Positions 61,447 through 64,000 of a stretch of 64,000 nucleotides of DNA are shown in pieces. This DNA comes from Flammeovirga kamogawensis (lineage in GTDB: Bacteria; Bacteroidota; Bacteroidia; Cytophagales; Flammeovirgaceae). How positions within the stretch are numbered: the first letter of the stretch is position 1; each line of letters starts with the position of its first letter. The position numbers and the translations under genes were made by a program. The DNA lies in assembly GCF_018736065.1 (NCBI RefSeq), contig NZ_CP076129.1, positions 310,001 to 374,000 on the forward strand. The letters are read 5' to 3'. The notes below the pieces were generated by a model, which saw only the letters and a list, made by a program, of their open reading frames with translations, searched no databases and was not told the origin of the DNA.

Positions 61447-61480
61447 ATTTTTCTATTTTTTATTTTTCTATTTTTTATTT
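61446..61480. repeat. Short T-rich tandem repeat, 15-bp unit
   Basis: The unit tatttttctattttt occurs twice in succession with a partial third (61446-61480). It lies just upstream of the carbonic anhydrase promoter. It is low complexity and probably arose by slippage; an UP-element effect on the promoter is conceivable but not shown. Confidence 0.6.
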
Positions 61481-61509
61481 GATAATAATTATTCAATAAA
61501 TTATCTTCG
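61479..61509 (+). promoter_or_regulatory. Promoter of the carbonic anhydrase gene
   Basis: TTG (61479-61481, within TTTG), 20-base spacer, TATCTTCG (61502-61509). The -7 box differs from TAnnTTTG at one position. The ATG is 37 bases further on, after an AT-rich leader. Confidence 0.58.
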
Positions 61510-61546
61510 GATGTTTTGAATTTACATAACTTTAAAAGACTAAATT

Positions 61547-62113
61547 ATGACACAATCACAAATTATTGATAGCCTTGTAGCTGGAAATGAGAAATTTGTT
61601 GCTGATAAAGCAGAAGGCGGTTTAAGAAATGAGACAAGAAGAAACGAACTTGTAACTGGACAAAACCCTGACACAATTGTGTTAAGCTGTGCAGATAGTA
61701 GAGTTGTTCCAGAACTTGCTTTTGATAAAGGTTTAGGTGAATTGTTTGTTGTACGTGTTGCAGGTAATATTGCAAATACAGACAGCATCGCATCAATTGA
61801 ATATGCTGTAGCTCACCTTGGTTCTCAAGTAATTGTTGTTTTAGGTCATCAAAGTTGTGGTGCAGTAACTGCTGCTGTAAATGGTGGAGATAACGGTTAC
61901 AACCTAAATCACTTATTATGTCAGATTACTCCAGCTGTTGAGGCTTCTGAAAAAGGTGCTGACGTAAACGATGTAGTGAAAAAGAATGCAGAATTAAATG
62001 CAGAAGAGTTAACAAAGAGATCTAACATCATTGCTGACGCTGTTAATAGCGGAAAAGTAAAAGTTGTACCTGCATACTACAACCTTGATTCTGGTAAAGT
62101 AGATTTCTTATAG
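61547..62113 (+). CDS. Beta-class carbonic anhydrase
   Basis: The 188-residue protein carries the beta-carbonic anhydrase zinc site: C48, D50 and R52 in VLSCADSRVVPE, then H101 and C104 in VLGHQSCGAV, with FVVRVAGNIA and SIEYAVAHLG between. The Asp-Arg pair is the catalytic dyad. It converts CO2 to bicarbonate in the cytoplasm. Length is at the short end of the family (about 190-230). Usage of codons looks somewhat less AT-biased than its neighbours, as is common for well-expressed genes. It has its own promoter and a strong terminator, so it is a single-gene unit. Confidence 0.95.
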   Translation: MTQSQIIDSLVAGNEKFVADKAEGGLRNETRRNELVTGQNPDTIVLSCADSRVVPELAFDKGLGELFVVRVAGNIANTDSIASIEYAVAHLGSQVIVVLGHQSCGAVTAAVNGGDNGYNLNHLLCQITPAVEASEKGADVNDVVKKNAELNAEELTKRSNIIADAVNSGKVKVVPAYYNLDSGKVDFL

Positions 62114-62145
62114 GAAACACCTACATTTCTACTAAAGAATAATAC

Positions 62146-62187
62146 AAAAAATCCATCTTCTATTTTCTTAGAAGATGGATTTTTTTT
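62146..62187 (+). terminator. Strong terminator after the carbonic anhydrase gene
   Basis: A stem of at least 16 bp (aaaaaatccatcttct / agaagatggatttttt, extended by an inner A-T pair) with a 6-base loop and a T run lies 33 bases after the stop. The A-rich left arm could also act on the minus strand. Confidence 0.88.
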
Positions 62188-62263
62188 GTGATCACCTCTA
62201 AACTTTAGGTCAGTAAATTTACTTTTAACTTCCAATTATTATGCTTTTATAATTTTCAATTGT

Positions 62264-62596
62264 TTATTGATTTAAAGTTTCTTCTTTTAGCCAGTCCTTG
62301 ATAACATCATATAAGGAAATTGAATCAACTTCTATTTCGCTTCTAAAATAATTATAATTTATTATAGATTTTTCTTTTTTAAAATCTATAATTGTAGAGT
62401 CGAATCCAAATTCGTAAACATCAATTTTAGAAGATAATACGAGCTCAATATTTTCCTTTATTTTCTTTAAATATTTCACTCCCAAACCTCCCGCTTCTTT
62501 TGAAAGAGTCAGACTTAATTCACAAAGCATATAATGTTTACCTGTCATCGTAATATCAAAAGAATATTTCTTTCCTATTTCATATAAATCTGCCAT
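62264..62596 (-). CDS. Small cytosolic protein of unknown function
   Basis: The 110-residue protein has no signal peptide or membrane segment. It starts MADLYEIGKKYSFDITMTGKHYMLCELSLTLSKE, with a helical middle LKKIKENIELVLSS and a FGFDSTIIDFKKEKSIINYNYFRSEIEVDSISLYDVIKDWL end, suggesting a compact alpha-beta fold. I do not recognise the family; the size and acidic, self-contained look would also suit an immunity-type protein, but no toxin is visible beside it. It is a single gene between the carbonic anhydrase gene and the T9SS protein gene. Gap 62597-62981 (385 bases) holds a terminator for the T9SS gene and nothing else I can see. Confidence 0.6.
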   Translation of the reverse strand: MADLYEIGKKYSFDITMTGKHYMLCELSLTLSKEAGGLGVKYLKKIKENIELVLSSKIDVYEFGFDSTIIDFKKEKSIINYNYFRSEIEVDSISLYDVIKDWLKEETLNQ

Positions 62597-62742
62597 TCTA
62601 TAAATTTTCTTATTAGGGGTTAATTGTTTCTATATCATCAATATAATTCTATCTTGAATATTCCTACTATTTTTTTGACGTCTGTTGGATCAATACATCA
62701 TTTCTTATTGCAAATTCTACTCCGTTTAGGGTTCAAGTATAC

Positions 62743-62778
62743 AAAAAAAGAGGAACACCGTATAACGATGCCCCTTCT
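62743..62778 (-). terminator. Probable terminator of the T9SS protein gene
   Basis: On the minus strand a stem of about 10 bp with several G-T pairs (aaggggcatcg / cggtgttcct), a 5-base TTATA loop and seven T lie some 200 bases past the stop codon at 62982. A second inverted repeat nearer the stop (62940-62963) has no T tract. Confidence 0.45.
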
Positions 62779-62981
62779 GAATTTACTTTTTTAATTGAGA
62801 TACGAATTACCCAAAACCAAGTTTAAAATAAATTTAACTTTAGGGTTTACACTCGCTTGAAATGTAATTAGTAATTAAGAATGTTTTTTGTCTCTTCTTG
62901 AATGTTATGGATAACACCAAGTTGAAACGGAATGTTGGCGGGCGCTATAAAATTATAACGCCCTTTAAAAACTCTATTCTA

Positions 62982-64000
62982 TTATTCGATAATTAATTTC
63001 TTAGATGTATTTACGTTATCACCAATTAATTGAATGATATACAAACCTTTATCTACTGCTAATTCTGATTTAGAAATTGCTACAGATTTTTGGTCATTTA
63101 CTTCTGAAGAGAAAACTATTTTTCCACTTAAATCAATAATATTCACTTTACCATTCATGTTCTGACCAAAATTGATCATTAATAGTCCCATTGTATATGG
63201 GTTAGGATAAATGCTAATTTCTTGTTCTAATGCAACATAGTTATCTAACTTTCTTGACGAAGACCCAACTTCTTCCCATACAAATACTTCTGCATTATTT
63301 ACTGATGAAGCATCAGCATTCAAAGCATTAGAAGATGATGAATTTACAGACCAATAGTTACCGTTTATTTTCGACTTAACAATAATACCATTTCCACTTA
63401 GTTCAATAGTATATTTTTGTCTTTCAAAAACACCTGACGCACCACATTTAACCGCATTATTAGAAGCAGTTGTTACATATTTATTTGTAGCTACAGACTG
63501 TAAACCTAAATAACCGTTGGCATCTACAACTCTAAATTGTTCTTTTGTACTTACAGAAGATTGCGTTCCTTGTAATGCTGTACCAGAACCAGTATTTACT
63601 GTTACATAATTACCTGCATTTGTTATTAAAGAAATTACTTGACCAACTTCTGGTAATGCTCCATTTCCTCCACCTGTAGATGTTGAATTAACTGTAATTG
63701 TACAAACTGCTTGTTTTGCTCCATCTGCAGTTGTAACACGTACTGATGTTGTACCTTCTGATAATGCCGTAACTAAACCATTATTGTTTACAGAAGCAAT
63801 AGTATTATTTACTACACTCCAAGTAACGGCTTTGTTTGTTGCATTAGACGGTAAAACAGTAGCTGACAATGATTGTGTATCTCCTTCATTTAAAGTGATT
63901 GATGATGAATTGATAGTAACTCCAGTTACTGCAACATCAGAAGGACCTTCATTACCTCCATCTCCACCATCAACTTCTACCAAAGTAAAGTTATCACAAT
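62982..64000 (-). CDS. Secreted multidomain protein, T9SS type A sorting domain; N-terminal part outside the window
   Basis: The frame is open from the right edge (the upstream residues CDNFTLVEVDGG continue past position 64000), so only the C-terminal 339 residues are seen. The preceding CDNFTLVEV looks like the end of a carbohydrate-binding module. Then come a Gly-rich linker, a bacterial Ig-like (Big_2) domain (VTGVTINSSSITLNEGDTQSLSATVLPSNATNKAVTWSVVNN...TTADGAKQAVCTITV), a beta-trefoil/fascin-like domain (about 120-260, QVISLITNAGNYVTVN, GYLGLQSVATNKYVTTA), and the T9SS type A sorting domain (ISIYPNPYTMGLLMINFG, GLYIIQLIGDNVNTSKKLIIE). The missing part may be a glycoside hydrolase or other enzyme; this is inference from the accessory domains. 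Confidence 0.88.
   Translation of the reverse strand, partial: CDNFTLVEVDGGDGGNEGPSDVAVTGVTINSSSITLNEGDTQSLSATVLPSNATNKAVTWSVVNNTIASVNNNGLVTALSEGTTSVRVTTADGAKQAVCTITVNSTSTGGGNGALPEVGQVISLITNAGNYVTVNTGSGTALQGTQSSVSTKEQFRVVDANGYLGLQSVATNKYVTTASNNAVKCGASGVFERQKYTIELSGNGIIVKSKINGNYWSVNSSSSNALNADASSVNNAEVFVWEEVGSSSRKLDNYVALEQEISIYPNPYTMGLLMINFGQNMNGKVNIIDLSGKIVFSSEVNDQKSVAISKSELAVDKGLYIIQLIGDNVNTSKKLIIE

Noticed and set aside
61446-61480. CRISPR-like or regulatory direct repeat
   Set aside because: It is a T-rich slippage repeat of 15 bases with no spacers.
62940-62963. Inverted repeat gggcg...cgccc after the T9SS protein gene
   Set aside because: No T run follows on the minus strand; the better terminator lies at 62743-62778.

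Overview
The window is AT-rich (roughly one third G+C by eye) and reads as the chromosome of a Bacteroidota bacterium, probably a marine gliding member of the Cytophagales (a Flammeovirga-like organism is my best guess, not proven). The reasons are two type IX secretion (T9SS) C-terminal sorting domains (one type B/CHU_C, one type A), a PorP/SprF protein, an OmpA/PD40 protein, LruC-domain lipoproteins, DUF1684/DUF4114/DUF418 genes, weak Shine-Dalgarno signals and several promoters of the Bacteroidota form TTG-N19/20-TAnnTTTG. I saw no rRNA, tRNA, CRISPR array, insertion sequence or prophage.

Layout. 0-6.1 kb: the end-truncated start of an outer-membrane protein gene, a DUF1684 protein, an amidohydrolase lipoprotein with a small membrane protein, and a purine uptake pair (Tsx-like outer-membrane channel plus AzgA-type permease). 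6.3-32.4 kb: a large surface-polysaccharide region. A flippase gene at 6.3 kb converges on a ten-gene minus-strand operon (19.9 to 7.6 kb: glycosyltransferases, a methyltransferase, an acetyltransferase, then a T9SS type B surface protein, PorP/SprF and OmpA/PD40). A divergent plus-strand operon (20.1 to 31.3 kb) encodes a half-size TolC-like protein, a Wzc-like chain-length protein that has lost its ATP-binding motif, a processive-type GT2, a Wzy/WaaL-like protein, a GT4, a response-regulator/sugar-1-phosphate-transferase fusion and two LruC-domain lipoproteins. An OafA-type acyltransferase follows. I infer that the region builds and exports a polysaccharide and the secreted proteins that may sit with it.

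32.5-43 kb: housekeeping and stress functions: a solitary cytosine-5 DNA methyltransferase, RlmF, family II pyrophosphatase, a LytS/LytTR two-component pair and a three-gene RND efflux operon. 43-46 kb: a candidate small RNA or terminator pair, a small membrane protein, a DUF3108 protein and a DUF418 membrane protein. 46-52 kb: a nitric-oxide type sensor made of an H-NOX protein and an H-NOX-associated hybrid histidine kinase with four receiver domains, whose 3' end carries an exact 158-bp tandem duplication; then a CE2-type esterase co-transcribed with a bacterial Vms1/VLRF1 release-factor-like protein.

52-64 kb: a porin-like protein, a small secreted protein, a YdcZ-type transporter, a probable copper cluster (TonB receptor, Met/His-rich YtkA-like lipoprotein, Cys-motif protein), a PAS-LuxR regulator, a second TonB receptor, a beta-carbonic anhydrase with a clear promoter and terminator, an unknown small protein, and the 3' part of a large secreted T9SS protein that runs off the right edge.
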